From Clostridiales bacterium (lineage in GTDB: Bacteria > Bacillota > Clostridia > Lachnospirales > Lachnospiraceae), in assembly GCA_003343625.1 (NCBI GenBank), contig QAKV01000033.1, positions 1-64,000 on the forward strand: a DNA stretch of 64,000 nucleotides, read 5' to 3'. Position numbers and translations under genes: made by a program. Under the pieces are notes generated by a model that was not told the origin of the DNA, did no database searches, and saw only the letters and a list, made by a program, of their open reading frames with translations. Shown here one piece after another: positions 24,625-32,395 of the stretch; position 1 is the first letter of the stretch, and each line of letters begins with the position of its first letter.

Positions 24625-25398
24625 CTAGATCCCGCGGCCGAGCATATTGAGCTCCATACGGCGATCCCGGATTCCCTCCAGGACGGATTTTTTGAGCTCT
24701 ATCGCCCGTTTGGAGTCCATGGCAGGGATATCCTTAAGCGGATAATCGATCCCCAGGCTGTCATATTTTACCTTTCCCATGGTGTGATAGGGAAGGATGT
24801 CCAGGGCTTTCAGATTCGGAAACTGTCCGATAAAATAGCCGAGCTGATACAGATATTCCGGATCGTCTGTGATCGTGGGTACGACCACGTGGCGGATCCA
24901 CATCTTCACCTTCTTATCGTTGAGATAACTGCAGAAGGCCAGGATGCCGTCGTTGGGCTGCTGCGTCAGCTTCCGGTGCTTTTCGGGATCGATGTGCTTG
25001 ATATCCAGCATCACCAGATCCGTCAACGCCATCAGGTGGTCCAGCCGGGCCAGCCAGTCGGGATTGGCGTCCGGACGATAGGCGATGCCGGAAGTATCGA
25101 TACAGGTGTGAACGTTATGCGCTTTGGCGATTGTGAACAGGTCGATGAGAAAATCTATCTGCATGAGGGGCTCGCCGCCGGTGACGGTAATGCCGCCTCC
25201 CTTGTAAAATCCTTCATTTCGTCTATATTGCTCAAAAATTTCTTCCGGCTCCATGAGCGTTCCGCCCTCCATGGGCCAGGTATCCGGGTTATGGCAGTAG
25301 GCGCAGCGCATGGGGCAACCCTGGACGAAGACAACAAAGCGGACGCCGGGGCCATCCACCGTGCCGAAGCTCTCCAGGGAATGAATTCTGCCTTTCAT
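24625..25398 (-). CDS. pflA: Pyruvate formate-lyase activating enzyme
   Basis: The 257-aa radical-SAM enzyme uses its [4Fe-4S] cluster (CPMRCAYCHNP) and S-adenosylmethionine to create the glycyl radical on formate-lyase. GTVDGPGVRFVVFVQGC, the TVTGGEP segment and the later DLVMLDIKHIDPEKH and ALDILPYHTMGKVKY are family hallmarks. It is divergent from DUF1858 and the formate-lyase genes, unlike the common pflB-pflA tandem order. Here its substrate glycine is on a separate small protein (28403-28645). A promoter with 17-base spacing precedes it. Confidence 0.95.
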   Translation of the reverse strand: MKGRIHSLESFGTVDGPGVRFVVFVQGCPMRCAYCHNPDTWPMEGGTLMEPEEIFEQYRRNEGFYKGGGITVTGGEPLMQIDFLIDLFTIAKAHNVHTCIDTSGIAYRPDANPDWLARLDHLMALTDLVMLDIKHIDPEKHRKLTQQPNDGILAFCSYLNDKKVKMWIRHVVVPTITDDPEYLYQLGYFIGQFPNLKALDILPYHTMGKVKYDSLGIDYPLKDIPAMDSKRAIELKKSVLEGIRDRRMELNMLGRGI

Positions 25399-25436
25399 GA
25401 TACGGTTTCCCTCCTCTTTCTCAATCAGTCAGATCA

Positions 25437-25465
25437 AGTATACTATCATCGCCAAAAAAAAGCAA
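25437..25465 (-). promoter_or_regulatory. Promoter of pflA-ferredoxin
   Basis: On the minus strand TTGCTT (25465-25460) and TATACT (25442-25437) are 17 bases apart. It is back to back with the DUF1858 promoter at 25487-25515. Confidence 0.6.
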
Positions 25466-25486
25466 CGGAAGGGCAAAAGGTATAGG

Positions 25487-25515
25487 TTGTCAGAAATCGG
25501 GGAATGTATTATACT
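25487..25515 (+). promoter_or_regulatory. Promoter of the DUF1858 gene
   Basis: TTGTCA (25487-25492) and TATACT (25510-25515) are 17 bases apart. The short leader has a hairpin GCGGGC-GGAT-GCCCGC before the AAGGAGG site. Confidence 0.7.
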
Positions 25516-25577
25516 AATGCCGTAAAAAGGATGAAAGCGCGGGCGGATGCCCGCAGGTTTAAAAAGGAGGTTTTACG

Positions 25578-25769
25578 ATGGAGAAGTTTACGAAGGATAT
25601 GACGATCGGGGAAGCGCTGCGCGTGGATATGAATGCGGCGCCCGTTCTGATGGAGATCGGCATGCACTGCCTGGGTTGCCCTTCCGCACAGGGAGAGACC
25701 CTGGAAGAAGCTGCCATGGTTCATGGAATCCCGGTGGAAGTCCTGATGGAGAAGCTCAACGCTCTGTGA
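25578..25769 (+). CDS. DUF1858 domain protein
   Basis: The 63-aa product matches DUF1858: [46 protein letters not shown]. The CLGC pair is the presumed redox-active or metal-binding site; the family is often found near hybrid-cluster or anaerobic redox genes. AAAGGAGG precedes ATG 25578. It is bracketed by its own promoter and a terminator, so it is expressed apart from the formate-lyase gene that follows. Confidence 0.88.
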   Translation: MEKFTKDMTIGEALRVDMNAAPVLMEIGMHCLGCPSAQGETLEEAAMVHGIPVEVLMEKLNAL

Positions 25770-25782
25770 GCGGAGCGAATGC

Positions 25783-25828
25783 TGCCGGCGTATTTCCGGG
25801 AGGCCCGGAGGTGCGTCGGCACTGTTTT
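25783..25828 (+). terminator. Terminator after the DUF1858 gene
   Basis: TGCCGGCG (25783-25790) pairs with CGTCGGCA (25814-25821), and TCCGGG with CCCGGA inside; TGTTTTCC follows. Confidence 0.7.
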
Positions 25829-25869
25829 CCTCCGATGGCCGTGTACGGGAAAAAGAACAGATCGCCGGC

Positions 25870-25898
25870 TTGACTGGAAGCGGCTATTCCACTATAAT
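25870..25898 (+). promoter_or_regulatory. Strong promoter of the formate-lyase operon
   Basis: TTGACT (25870-25875) and a consensus TATAAT (25893-25898) are 17 bases apart. A short inverted repeat GTTA-CAAC-TAAC at 25915-25926, just after the start of transcription, is a possible regulator site but does not match the Rex consensus spacing. Confidence 0.85.
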
Positions 25899-25955
25899 GA
25901 TAACACGACAGTTTGTTACAACTAACTTTTGTTTTGATACAGGAGGCTTTCCAAA

Positions 25956-28016
25956 ATGAGACCAGAATGGACAGATTTTACGGGCGGAAAATGGGATCAG
26001 GAAGTCAATGTCCGTGACTTCATCCAAAGGAACTATACGCCTTATGACGGAGATGATTCCTTCCTCGCCGGCCCCACGCAGAATACGTTGGATCTGTGGA
26101 ACCAGGTGCTGGATCTGCAGAGACAGGAGCGTGAAGCGGGCGGCGTTCTGGATATGGACACGAAAGTGGTTTCCACCATCACTTCCCACGGCCCCGGATA
26201 CCTGGACAAGTCGAAGGAAACGATCGTCGGCTTTCAGACCGACAAGCCGTTTAAGCGTTCCATGCAGCCTTACGGCGGAATCCGCATGGCGGAGAAAGCG
26301 TGCGCGGACAACGGTTACACGGTGGATCCGGAGATTTCCGAATTTTTCACCATTCACCGCAAAACACACAACGCGGGCTGCTTCGATGCTTACAATCCGG
26401 AGATGAGGGCCTGCCGTTCCTCCCATATCATCACCGGACTGCCTGATGCGTATGGCCGCGGCCGCATCATAGGCGACTACCGCCGTGTGGCGCTGTACGG
26501 GATCGACCGGCTGATCGAGGACAAGGAAGAGCAGAAGGCATCCACCGGCAGGGTGATGACGGATGATGTAATCCGCCTGCGCGAGGAGCTGTCCGAGCAG
26601 ATCCGCGCCCTCAAGGAAATGAAGGTGATGGCGGCATCCTATGGATGCGACATTTCCAGGCCGGCGAAGAACGTGCAGGAAGCGATTCAATGGACTTATT
26701 TCGGTTATCTGTGCGCTGTAAAAGAGCAGAACGGCGCGGCGATGTCCTTGGGCCGCACATCTACTTTCCTCGACATTTATGCCCGGAGAGACCTGGCGAA
26801 CGGGACGTTTACAGAGGAGCAGGTCCAGGAGTTTGTTGATCACTTTATTATGAAGCTGCGCTGCGTGAAATTCGCCCGCACGCCGGAATATAACCAGATC
26901 TTCGCGGGGGATCCCGTGTGGGTGACGGAGTCCATCGGCGGCGTGGGCGTGGACGGCCGCCATATGGTGACGAAGATGAGCTTCCGTTACCTGCACACGT
27001 TGTCCAATTTAGGGCCGGCTCCGGAACCCAACCTGACGGTGCTCTGGTCCACCAGGTTGCCCGATAACTTCAAGCGGTTCTGCGCGAAGATGTCCATCCA
27101 GACATCCTCTATCCAGTACGAGAACGACGACCTGATGCGGGTGACGCACGGGGATGACTACGGCATCGCATGCTGCGTCTCCTCCATGGTGATCGGCAAG
27201 GAAATGCAGTTCTTCGGAGCCCGGGCGAACCTGGCCAAGTGCCTGCTGTACGCATTAAACGGCGGCGTGGACGAAGTGACCAAGAAACAGGTCGGCCCCA
27301 AATACCGTCCGGTGACGGGAGATGTGCTGGATTATGACGATGTCATGAGCAAATATATCGATATGATGGAGTGGCAGGCGGATGTTTACGTCAATACCCT
27401 GAACATCATCCATTATATGCACGACAAATATTGCTATGAAAGAGCGCAGATGGCTCTGCACGACAGGGATGTGAAGCGGTATTTCGCTACCGGCATGGCG
27501 GGCCTTTCCGTGGTGGCGGATTCCCTATCCGCGATCAAGTACGCGAAGGTAGAGCCCATCCGGGATGAGGACGGCATTATCGTGGACTTCAAAACCACAG
27601 GGGATTTCCCGAAATACGGCAACGACGATGACCGCGTGGATATGATCGCCAAGGAAATCGTCTCCAGATTTATGACGGCCCTGAGAAGACATCATACCTA
27701 CAGAAACGGGATTCCCACGATGTCCATCCTGACCATCACCTCCAACGTGACGTATGGAAAGGCGACGGGGAACACCCCTGACGGGCGCAAGAAGGGACAG
27801 CCGTTCGCGCCGGGCGCAAACCCGATGCACGGCCGCGATACCCATGGCGCTGTGGCTTCCCTGTCTTCCGTGGCGAAGATGCCGTTCAACAACGCCCAGG
27901 ATGGCATTTCCAATACGTTCACCATCATCCCCGGCGCGCTGGGGAAAGAGGACAGGATCTTCAGCGGAGACATCGACCTGGATCTGGATATCGATCTGGA
28001 TCTTCACAACAACTGA
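25956..28016 (+). CDS. pflB: Pyruvate formate-lyase, catalytic part without glycyl-radical domain
   Basis: The 686-aa product matches pyruvate formate-lyase from the N-terminus ([22 protein letters not shown]) through the [11 protein letters not shown] region. The adjacent catalytic cysteines are Cys406-Cys407 in [16 protein letters not shown]. The match runs to [31 protein letters not shown]. Full-length enzymes (about 740-760 aa) continue with NLLDGY...GGHHLNV and the RVSGYA glycyl loop. Here the chain ends in [15 protein letters not shown], and those missing segments are on a separate gene at 28403. The enzyme converts pyruvate and CoA to acetyl-CoA and formate. GGAGG precedes ATG 25956. 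Confidence 0.93.
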   Translation: MRPEWTDFTGGKWDQEVNVRDFIQRNYTPYDGDDSFLAGPTQNTLDLWNQVLDLQRQEREAGGVLDMDTKVVSTITSHGPGYLDKSKETIVGFQTDKPFKRSMQPYGGIRMAEKACADNGYTVDPEISEFFTIHRKTHNAGCFDAYNPEMRACRSSHIITGLPDAYGRGRIIGDYRRVALYGIDRLIEDKEEQKASTGRVMTDDVIRLREELSEQIRALKEMKVMAASYGCDISRPAKNVQEAIQWTYFGYLCAVKEQNGAAMSLGRTSTFLDIYARRDLANGTFTEEQVQEFVDHFIMKLRCVKFARTPEYNQIFAGDPVWVTESIGGVGVDGRHMVTKMSFRYLHTLSNLGPAPEPNLTVLWSTRLPDNFKRFCAKMSIQTSSIQYENDDLMRVTHGDDYGIACCVSSMVIGKEMQFFGARANLAKCLLYALNGGVDEVTKKQVGPKYRPVTGDVLDYDDVMSKYIDMMEWQADVYVNTLNIIHYMHDKYCYERAQMALHDRDVKRYFATGMAGLSVVADSLSAIKYAKVEPIRDEDGIIVDFKTTGDFPKYGNDDDRVDMIAKEIVSRFMTALRRHHTYRNGIPTMSILTITSNVTYGKATGNTPDGRKKGQPFAPGANPMHGRDTHGAVASLSSVAKMPFNNAQDGISNTFTIIPGALGKEDRIFSGDIDLDLDIDLDLHNN

Positions 28017-28028
28017 TGGGAGTCTGCG

Positions 28029-28229
28029 ATGGATGAAAAGGAAATGATCGACGATCTCGTCCGGATGCTGGATGAAGGCATGGCGGGCGGAGTGGGGCAC
28101 ATCAACGTGGAATACGACGAAAAGAAGCCGTCCAAGGAAGTGCAGACGATGGGGTGTACGGACTGCTCCAGAGCCCCGCTGGCCTGCAGTGTGCCCACGC
28201 TGGAAGAAGGGCTGGACGATTTCCGATAA
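28029..28229 (+). CDS. Small protein resembling a degenerate glycyl-radical domain N-part
   Basis: The 66-aa product starts 13 bases after the formate-lyase stop. Its first half (MIDDLVRMLDEGMAGGVGHINVEY) aligns without gaps to [24 protein letters not shown] of the glycyl-radical protein at 28403, with about nine identities in 24. It therefore looks like a shortened paralogue. The glycyl loop is absent; instead there is a cysteine cluster (Cys43, Cys46, Cys53 in GCTDCSRAPLACS) that could bind metal or sense redox. It might stabilise the truncated large subunit or act as a regulator. Function unproven. Confidence 0.65.
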   Translation: MDEKEMIDDLVRMLDEGMAGGVGHINVEYDEKKPSKEVQTMGCTDCSRAPLACSVPTLEEGLDDFR

Positions 28230-28267
28230 TCGAAGCAGCAGGAAACCGTTTGAGAACAGGAGGCAAG

Positions 28268-28397
28268 ATTGGAAAATGCATTCGATAATGCATTTTCCAA
28301 TTCGGATTTGTGCCGAAGCGTCACAAATCCTGTTATCGCAGCGCCGAATTTGAGATTCGACGCGCGTTCCTCAGGGTAAAACGCTTCGGAATGGAGG
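28268..28397 (+). promoter_or_regulatory. Structured leader RNA with predicted pseudoknot, copy 2
   Basis: Hairpin 1 is 28268-28301 (15-bp perfect stem, CGAT loop). Hairpin 2 is 28304-28330 (9-bp stem, loop CCGAAGCGT). Hairpin 3 is 28341-28363 (5-bp stem, extended beyond a mismatch). ACGCTTCGG at 28381-28389 complements all nine bases of loop 2 and is followed by AAT, GGAGG and, five bases later, ATG 28403. Copy 1 at 6188-6322 has the same order and the same spacing from pairing segment to start codon. Its loop has G where this one has A, and its partner has C where this one has T, a compensatory change. It could set the output of the glycyl-radical subunit relative to the large subunit. Confidence 0.7.
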
Positions 28398-28402
28398 GAA
28401 AT

Positions 28403-28645
28403 ATGGAAGTGAATCGTGCACAGGTAGATAACCTGGTCAATCTGTTGGATGGTTATGCGTCGAAAGGCGGCCATCATCTGAATGTGAACGTTTTGAACAG
28501 AGATACCCTGCTGGATGCGCAGAAGCATCCGGAGAAATATCCTCAGCTGACGATCCGCGTTTCAGGGTATGCGGTCAATTTCATCAAGCTGACGACGGAA
28601 CAGCAAAACGATGTGATCTCCAGAACGTTCCACGAATCCATCTGA
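28403..28645 (+). CDS. Stand-alone glycyl-radical subunit of pyruvate formate-lyase
   Basis: The 80-aa product is the detached C-terminal domain of clostridial formate-lyase: [43 protein letters not shown] with the radical glycine Gly55, and VISRTFHES. It should dock on the 686-aa protein encoded upstream, and be activated there by PflA. GrcA/YfiD-type proteins have the same fold and rescue oxygen-damaged enzyme in other bacteria, but here the large protein lacks its own copy, so this one looks obligatory. GGAGG lies five bases before ATG 28403, inside the structured leader. Confidence 0.9.
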   Translation: MEVNRAQVDNLVNLLDGYASKGGHHLNVNVLNRDTLLDAQKHPEKYPQLTIRVSGYAVNFIKLTTEQQNDVISRTFHESI

Positions 28646-28651
28646 ATATAA

Positions 28652-28736
28652 AAAAGTGTGCGCCGGGGCGCACACTCGCGCTGAGCGTCTTTTTTCATAC
28701 GATTAGGAAATGAAATTTCCTATCGTATGAAAAATC
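28652..28736 (-). repeat. Dispersed palindromic repeat, copy C (inverted)
   Basis: Read on the minus strand this has the hairpin T-rich-CATACGATAGGAAAT with its complement (28734-28689), then GACGCTCAGCGCGAGTGTGCGC and CACTTTTTTATATTC, matching copies A and B. On the plus strand GTGTGCGC/GCGCACAC (28656-28675) followed later by TCTTTTTT may also end the formate-lyase message. Confidence 0.75.
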
Positions 28737-28770
28737 GCTGCAGGCTTAATTGCCTGCAGCGATTTTTTTT
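28735..28770. terminator. Terminator between the formate-lyase operon and mecA
   Basis: TCGCTGCAGGC (28735-28745) pairs perfectly with 28752-28762 around TTAATT and is followed by eight T residues. It lies between convergent genes. Confidence 0.95.
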
Positions 28771-28834
28771 GAATGGAGATTTTATGCTCCATCAGTTTCC
28801 TGTTCGTTTGTCGAGGGCTCCGATCCGGAACTTC

Positions 28835-29617
28835 TCAGATTTCCGCCAGCAGCTGAAGCGCGGTGTCCGGCGTCACCAGTTCGTAGTGCTCCCGGAAGTA
28901 GGCCTCGCTGCCCGGGCCGGAACGCTCCAGCCGCCCGTATTCGGATACCACGTTGCAGATGCGGTTGAAATCCTCTACAGAAATGTTTTCTTCGCTCAAT
29001 ACCAGGGAATAACTTCCGGTACGGCTGTTTTTGTAGATGGAATTTTTCCCGTCATAGAAACTGCGGGTCACATGGGCTAACCGGATCAGATTGTGCATGG
29101 AGGAAAAGGAAAAGATCCGCGCGCTGCCGGCCGGCTGTGCATGAACTGCCGGAGCGGGCTGCTCCTCCCCGGAGGGAGAGGCTGTTTGAGCGGCGTCTTT
29201 GGACTTTGCGCCGGACAGCTCCGCCTTGCGGCTCTCCTGAATCTGGCGGAACAGATCGAAGATACTGTCCGTATTTTCTTCCCGGTTTTCGGAGAAATCG
29301 TCCGGATCCATATCGTCTTCCTCCTCCATGGAGGGAGCGAATTTGGAAAAACGGGTATCCAGCTCTTCAGGATCTTCTACTTTGGTGATGATCAGGACGA
29401 TACAATCCGAATTTAAGGGGATCGCTTCTATCATAAGGGGAATATCTTCCGCCTCAAAACCGAACTTTAAGGAAGCCTGCTGCATCATATCGCGGAAAAG
29501 GCTCTTCGCTTTTTCCGTGCCGTAAGCCAGCTCGCTGATCTTCAGTTCCCGGTCGGCCAGATCTGCTTTGGTAAGCGTACAGCGAATCTGATGGTCATTT
29601 ACTTTTTCGATTTTCAT
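28835..29617 (-). CDS. mecA: Adaptor protein MecA
   Basis: The 260-aa product is the ClpC adaptor that brings substrates to the ClpCP protease. The N-terminal substrate-binding domain (MKIEKVNDHQIRCTLTKADLADRELKISELAYG) and the C-terminal ClpC-binding domain (IFSFSSMHNLIRLAHVT, NSIYKNSRTGSYSLVLS) are linked by an acidic, then Ala/Pro-rich stretch. I chose the ATG at 29617 with AGGATGTGAG upstream; the longer frame to 29674 runs into the leader. It is a single gene with a clear promoter. Confidence 0.93.
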   Translation of the reverse strand: MKIEKVNDHQIRCTLTKADLADRELKISELAYGTEKAKSLFRDMMQQASLKFGFEAEDIPLMIEAIPLNSDCIVLIITKVEDPEELDTRFSKFAPSMEEEDDMDPDDFSENREENTDSIFDLFRQIQESRKAELSGAKSKDAAQTASPSGEEQPAPAVHAQPAGSARIFSFSSMHNLIRLAHVTRSFYDGKNSIYKNSRTGSYSLVLSEENISVEDFNRICNVVSEYGRLERSGPGSEAYFREHYELVTPDTALQLLAEI

Positions 29618-29704
29618 AGTCTCACATCCTTTATATAAGATACTTCCCGAAATGACGATTGTGACGAAATACAAGTAAAATGAACATTTCTGCCTGTGAA
29701 AGTT

Positions 29705-29733
29705 ATGATATACATAAAAGGGAATAAAGTCAA
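29705..29733 (-). promoter_or_regulatory. Promoter of mecA
   Basis: On the minus strand TTGACT (29733-29728) and TATCAT (29710-29705) are 17 bases apart, about 90 bases before the start codon. Confidence 0.75.
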
Positions 29734-29770
29734 GAAGGGGAGTGCTGATTCATATTTTTTTAACAAATGC

Positions 29771-29799
29771 TTGAAAATATTCCCTGCATTGGATATAAT
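29771..29799 (+). promoter_or_regulatory. Near-consensus promoter with no nearby gene
   Basis: TTGAAA (29771-29776) and TATAAT (29794-29799) are 17 bases apart. The first convincing start codon downstream is almost 400 bases away, so the transcript is either a non-coding RNA or a very long leader. Confidence 0.75.
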
Positions 29800-29805
29800 C
29801 AATCC

Positions 29806-29960
29806 AGAGATGATTCTGAACAATCCGTGCCGGAAGGGAGGGTTGTCGGGATAATCAGAATATCGCGAAGGATTTCGCACACCGGACGGCCGGAAGGGCC
29901 TTCGGTCAAGATCACTTTTGTGGAACAGGAGAGTCTGTTCCGTCTGATTCTCGTCATGAC
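29806..29960 (+). ncRNA. Candidate non-coding RNA after an orphan promoter
   Basis: The stretch can fold into several helices. ATTCTG (29813-29818) pairs with CAGAAT (29856-29861); inside it ACAATCC pairs with GGGTTGT over seven pairs (one G-T). GCGAA-GGAT-TTCGC and GGAAGGGCCTTC-type hairpins follow. No open frame with a ribosome site is seen. No clear terminator is visible, so the 3' end is a guess. The remaining part of the 29618-30195 gap is AT-rich with no feature I can support. Confidence 0.35.
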
Positions 29961-30195
29961 TATAGTATGAGAATGTCTTACGCGGATATGTAATCCGTCG
30001 GAAAATCTTAACGTCAAAATTTTTCCAAAGCTATTATTCCAGAGTTCAGTTTTTTTATCTGATTTTGCTGTCGACAGAGGCACTGTTCGTTCATCTCGCG
30101 CAATTCTCCGTTTTTCAACCTGATCTGGCAACTGCATATATATCACGGCTTACTCTTCTTTGGGCTGGAAGGCGGATCAGAAAAGGAGAAACGCC

Positions 30196-30408
30196 ATGGG
30201 AAGCTTAAAACCGGAAGCATGGGAAGCGATGCTGATGCAGATGGAGAGGGAAGGAATCGGCTTTTACTTAAACGGAAAGCCGTCCGGCCCCCGGGAAATC
30301 ATCGATCGCTGCTGCGTCTGCGAGGACGTTGTGTACATGCCGGATTTCGTGACGGATGAGGAAGGAAGGCTGAAAGAAGTCCGTTACGACGAAGTGAAAA
30401 ACTGGTAA
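30196..30408 (+). CDS. Small conserved-looking hypothetical protein
   Basis: The 71-aa product is soluble and acidic. It contains EGIGFYLNGKPSGPREIIDRCCVCEDVVYMPDFVTDEEGRLKEVRYDEVKNW; the CCVC group may bind metal. I do not recognise a named family. AAAAGGAGAAACGCC precedes ATG 30196, a good ribosome site, which is the main reason to accept the gene. It stands alone between mecA and a GH18 gene and may be transcribed from the promoter at 29771. Confidence 0.6.
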   Translation: MGSLKPEAWEAMLMQMEREGIGFYLNGKPSGPREIIDRCCVCEDVVYMPDFVTDEEGRLKEVRYDEVKNW

Positions 30409-30455
30409 ATGCGGCGAATGCCTTCAGGGATAGCCGCAGCCTCCTGATCGAAAGC

Positions 30456-30511
30456 GCGGGCGCCCGGCATGATTTCTGTCGGACCCCATACGCCGTATGC
30501 CGGGCGCCTGC
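30456..30511. repeat. Long GC-rich inverted repeat
   Basis: A 15-bp stem (30456-30470 with 30497-30511, one G-T pair) encloses 26 bases. No T tract follows on the plus strand. It may slow transcription after the small gene ending at 30408; no other feature is seen before the promoter at 30547. Confidence 0.5.
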
Positions 30512-30546
30512 CGCTGGAGAATCAAAATAAGAAAATCTTTAAAAAT

Positions 30547-30576
30547 TTGGTAATGACGCTGTTCCCTTCGTATGAT
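30547..30576 (+). promoter_or_regulatory. Promoter of the GH18-amidase genes
   Basis: TTGGTA (30547-30552) and TATGAT (30571-30576) are 18 bases apart, 26 bases before the start codon. Confidence 0.6.
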
Positions 30577-30602
30577 AAAATGTCGTTTGGAGGGACGAGA
30601 GC

Positions 30603-32318
30603 ATGAAAAAGAGGAGAAAAAAGAAAAAAATGAGGCGGTCGCTGATTCCCGCGCTGGTGGCGATGACGCTGATTTTACTCATATTGGCGGCGAGCGCCGG
30701 GATGTTTTTGTATCAGAGGTATTCCTATTCCGACGAACAGGCGGATTTGAACGCCTACTTTGGGCTGAGCGCGTCGGATGAAGTGGCGATTGTGTACGAG
30801 AATGGGATCGCCGAGGAGAAGGGGCTTTTGCAGGAAGGCAGATGCTATCTGGATCTGGATACAGTTCACGCGTATTTAAACGATCGCTTCTACGTGGATT
30901 ATAATGAAGAGCTGCTGCTGTACACCCTTCCGGACGAGGTGGTTCGGATCGGGCTGGGCGAGCGGACGGAGGACGGATATGTGGCAGCGTTCGAGCGGGA
31001 CGGTTCCGCCTGGATTGCTCTGGATTATGTGAAGCGGTATTCCGATTTTAATTTCACCCTCTATACGGAGCCGAACCGGGTGGTTCTGGAGACCTCCTGG
31101 GACGAGATTCAGGCCGCGGAGCTCAGGAAGGATACTGCGGTGAGGGAAAAGGGCGGGGTTAAGAGCTCTGTCCTCACCCAGGCTTTAAAGGGCGATCGGG
31201 TCGCGGTTTTGGAGGAGATGGAAAACTGGGATCGGATCATCACGGAAGATGGTTACATCGGTTATGTGGAGAAGAAGCGGCTGACGGAGCCGGAAGCGTC
31301 GATGCCGGAAAAGGATACGGGGTATACGGCTCCGGACTATACGGGAAACGTCCGGGATCATAAGATCAATCTGGCATGGCATCAGGTGACCACAGCCGCG
31401 GCCAACAGCACTTTCCCGGGGGTAGTGGAGAACGTGACGGGGATCAACGTGATTTCCCCTACATGGTTTTTCCTGTATGATAATGAAGGCACGGTGGAGA
31501 GCATCGCCAGCCGGGAATATGTGGACGAGGCCCACGAGAGGGGGCTGGAAGTCTGGGCATTGGTGGACGATTTCACCCACAGCGCGGACAACGGAGTGGA
31601 TACGAAAGAAGTGCTCTCCTATACCAGCAAGAGGGCGAAGGTCATCGAGACGCTCATGAGCGAGGCGGAAACATACGGACTCGACGGGATTAACGTGGAT
31701 TTCGAAAAGGTGTCCCAGGACGCGGGCCAGGATTACATTCAGTTCATCCGGGAGCTGTCCGTGGAGTGCCGCAGCAGGGGACTGGTGCTGTCCGTGGACA
31801 ACTATGTGCCCCGGAATTTCAACGCCCATTATGAATGGAAGGAACAGGGCGTGATGGCCGATTATGTGATTATCATGGGATATGACGAGCACTGGGCCGG
31901 AGGAGAGGAGGCCGGATCGGTGGCTTCCATCGGGTATGTGGAGGAAGGGATTCAGAAGATGGTGGAGGAAGTGCCGGCAAATAAGGTGATTAACGCGGTT
32001 CCCCTCTATACCAGAATCTGGACTACCTCGCCGGAAGGCGCCGTCAGCAGCAGGGCGGTGGGAATCCAGGCGGCTTCCGATTTTCTGACACAAAACGGGG
32101 TGGCTTACAGCTGGGATGAGTCCACCGCGCAAAATTATGCCGAGTTCGACACTCCGGAAGGACTTTGCCAGGTTTGGCTGGAGGACGAGCAGTCCCTGGC
32201 GGCGAAGGTGGAAGCGATGAAGCGATATGGCCTGGGCGGAATCGCAGCATGGAAGTTGGGATTCGACGAGGGCAGAGAAAACATCTGGAGCGTGATTGCG
32301 GGATTCCTGGCGGATTAG
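30603..32318 (+). CDS. Membrane-anchored GH18 (YaaH/SpoVR-like chitinase-fold) protein with SH3 domain
   Basis: The 571-aa product has a very basic start, a membrane segment (about 13-36) and a copper-amine-oxidase-like N-domain. A bacterial SH3 domain (LKGDRVAVLEEMENWDRIITEDGYIGYVEKKRL, about 195-230) precedes the GH18 barrel (about 255-570). The active-site block is YGLDGINVDFEKV, with the Asp and Glu of the DxxDxDxE pattern largely kept; YVIIMGYDEHWAGGE is another hallmark. Such proteins act on peptidoglycan or spore cortex. GGAGGGACGAGAGC precedes ATG 30603. Confidence 0.88.
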   Translation: MKKRRKKKKMRRSLIPALVAMTLILLILAASAGMFLYQRYSYSDEQADLNAYFGLSASDEVAIVYENGIAEEKGLLQEGRCYLDLDTVHAYLNDRFYVDYNEELLLYTLPDEVVRIGLGERTEDGYVAAFERDGSAWIALDYVKRYSDFNFTLYTEPNRVVLETSWDEIQAAELRKDTAVREKGGVKSSVLTQALKGDRVAVLEEMENWDRIITEDGYIGYVEKKRLTEPEASMPEKDTGYTAPDYTGNVRDHKINLAWHQVTTAAANSTFPGVVENVTGINVISPTWFFLYDNEGTVESIASREYVDEAHERGLEVWALVDDFTHSADNGVDTKEVLSYTSKRAKVIETLMSEAETYGLDGINVDFEKVSQDAGQDYIQFIRELSVECRSRGLVLSVDNYVPRNFNAHYEWKEQGVMADYVIIMGYDEHWAGGEEAGSVASIGYVEEGIQKMVEEVPANKVINAVPLYTRIWTTSPEGAVSSRAVGIQAASDFLTQNGVAYSWDESTAQNYAEFDTPEGLCQVWLEDEQSLAAKVEAMKRYGLGGIAAWKLGFDEGRENIWSVIAGFLAD

Positions 32319-32395
32319 GCGTGCAATGCGCCATGGGGTCTGCGAATATCCCGGCGCTTTTTCCCATACAATGAAAAAAAGACCGCGGGGTTTTT

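Noticed and set aside
25911..25930. Rex repressor site upstream of the formate-lyase gene
   Set aside because: GTTA-N4-TAAC is an inverted repeat, but the half-site spacing and outer bases do not match the Rex consensus.
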